12,897 bases of DNA from Caryophanales bacterium UBA1744. Its GTDB lineage: Bacteria; Bacillota_I; Bacilli_A; RFN20; CAG-826. The stretch lies in the NCBI GenBank assembly GCA_002314915.1, contig DCHU01000035.1:1-12897 (forward strand). The letters are read 5' to 3'. Within the stretch, counting starts at the first letter, position 1. The number at the start of each line of letters is the position of its first letter. Position numbers and translations under genes: made by a program. Below are positions 12,530-12,897 of the stretch, in pieces. The notes under the pieces were generated by a model, which was given only the letters and a program-made list of their open reading frames with translations, ran no database searches and had not been told where the DNA came from.

Positions 12530-12897
12530 TATTTATCCAATACTTTTTCGATTTCCTGGAATGCAGCATTGAAGACCTCATCCGGTCCTTTTGATGCATC
12601 GATGATTCTGAATCTGTTAGGGAACATTGCCGCTACCTTGTGGAATGATTCGCGAACCTTGTGGTGGAAGTCCAACTTCTCGACGTCGAGTCTGTTGACT
12701 TCTCTTCCGGCGTTGGCGGCAATTCTTGCTAAGCCAAGCTCTGGCTCAATATCAAAGAGGAAGGTGATGTCTGGTTCAAAACCTTCTGTTGCGTAGAGGT
12801 TGACGTTGAGGATTTCCTCAATGCCAAGGTTTCTTGCTCCGCCCTGATATGCGAGCGATGAATCTAAGTATCTATCACATAAGACAACCTTGCCTTC
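12529..12897 (-). CDS. tmk: Thymidylate kinase Tmk, partial (N-terminus beyond window)
   Basis: The minus strand is open from the window edge (12897) to a TAA at 12531-12529, giving 122 C-terminal residues. They begin EGKVVLCDRYLDSSLAYQG, containing the thymidylate kinase signature DRYxxSxxAYQG, followed by FEPDITFLFDIEPELGLARI, then GREVNRLDVEKLDFHHKVRE (the lid and its following helix) and the end VLDK. The enzyme phosphorylates dTMP to dTDP. A full Tmk has about 205-215 residues, so roughly 85-90 residues, including the P-loop, lie outside the window. It is the first visible gene of the operon and its stop overlaps the holB start. Assigned with high confidence from the motifs although only part is present. 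Confidence 0.95.
   Translation of the reverse strand, partial: EGKVVLCDRYLDSSLAYQGGARNLGIEEILNVNLYATEGFEPDITFLFDIEPELGLARIAANAGREVNRLDVEKLDFHHKVRESFHKVAAMFPNRFRIIDASKGPDEVFNAAFQEIEKVLDK

Noticed and set aside
1..12897. Mobile element, phage, CRISPR or defence system
   Set aside because: No transposase, integrase, direct-repeat array, cas gene or toxin-antitoxin pair is visible; nearly every gene is a recognisable housekeeping family.

Overview
The window looks like a piece of chromosome from a low-to-mid G+C Gram-positive bacterium (Bacillota, probably an uncultured relative of Bacilli/Mollicutes). The evidence is the tmk-holB-ricT-rsmI cluster, sigma-A type -10 boxes, a near-perfect CIRCE (HrcA) operator, and a YfhO-type membrane protein. 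All genes read in the standard code with TGG for Trp. The ten stop codons visible on complete genes plus that of tmk are nine TAA and two TAG, with no TGA. I see no mobile element, CRISPR array, tRNA or rRNA.

Layout. ybaK (Cys-tRNA(Pro) deacylase, 43-507, +) ends at a Rho-independent terminator. A roughly 300-bp AT-rich, gene-free stretch follows and holds an orphan CIRCE element at 766-792. Next is an M24 metallopeptidase on the minus strand (871-2055), divergent across a 45-bp promoter region from a GH2 glycosidase (2101-3849, +). The plus strand continues with a Cof-type HAD phosphatase (3870-4649), mntP (manganese exporter, 4689-5327), an RluA-family pseudouridine synthase (5419-6480) and, overlapping it by 37 bp, a 1129-residue YfhO-type membrane protein (6444-9833). 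The right end is a minus-strand operon, tmk (cut by the window edge)-holB-ricT-rsmI, converging on yfhO and ending at a terminator hairpin buried in the last codons of yfhO.

Gene expression logic. Six genes that begin a transcription unit (ybaK, M24 peptidase, GH2, HAD, mntP, rluA) have a -10-like hexamer ending only about 6-13 nt before the ATG and no convincing Shine-Dalgarno sequence, so their mRNAs should be leaderless or nearly so. Genes inside operons behave differently: yfhO has GGGAGG, ricT has AAGGAAGG, and holB and rsmI start on or just after the preceding stop codon. The window therefore seems to use two initiation modes, according to position in the transcript. A leaderless mRNA has no room for a 5' riboswitch. 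This may explain why mntP, often controlled by a yybP-ykoY Mn riboswitch, here has only a 7-bp inverted repeat over its -35/spacer region.

The genes are mostly housekeeping: translation quality control (YbaK), rRNA modification (RluA family, RsmI), DNA replication and nucleotide supply (HolB, Tmk), RNA-decay regulation (RicT), peptide and sugar catabolism (M24, GH2, HAD), metal homeostasis (MntP) and probable cell-envelope glycosylation (YfhO). The most unusual signals are the CIRCE operator with no gene to control and the consistent leaderless architecture.
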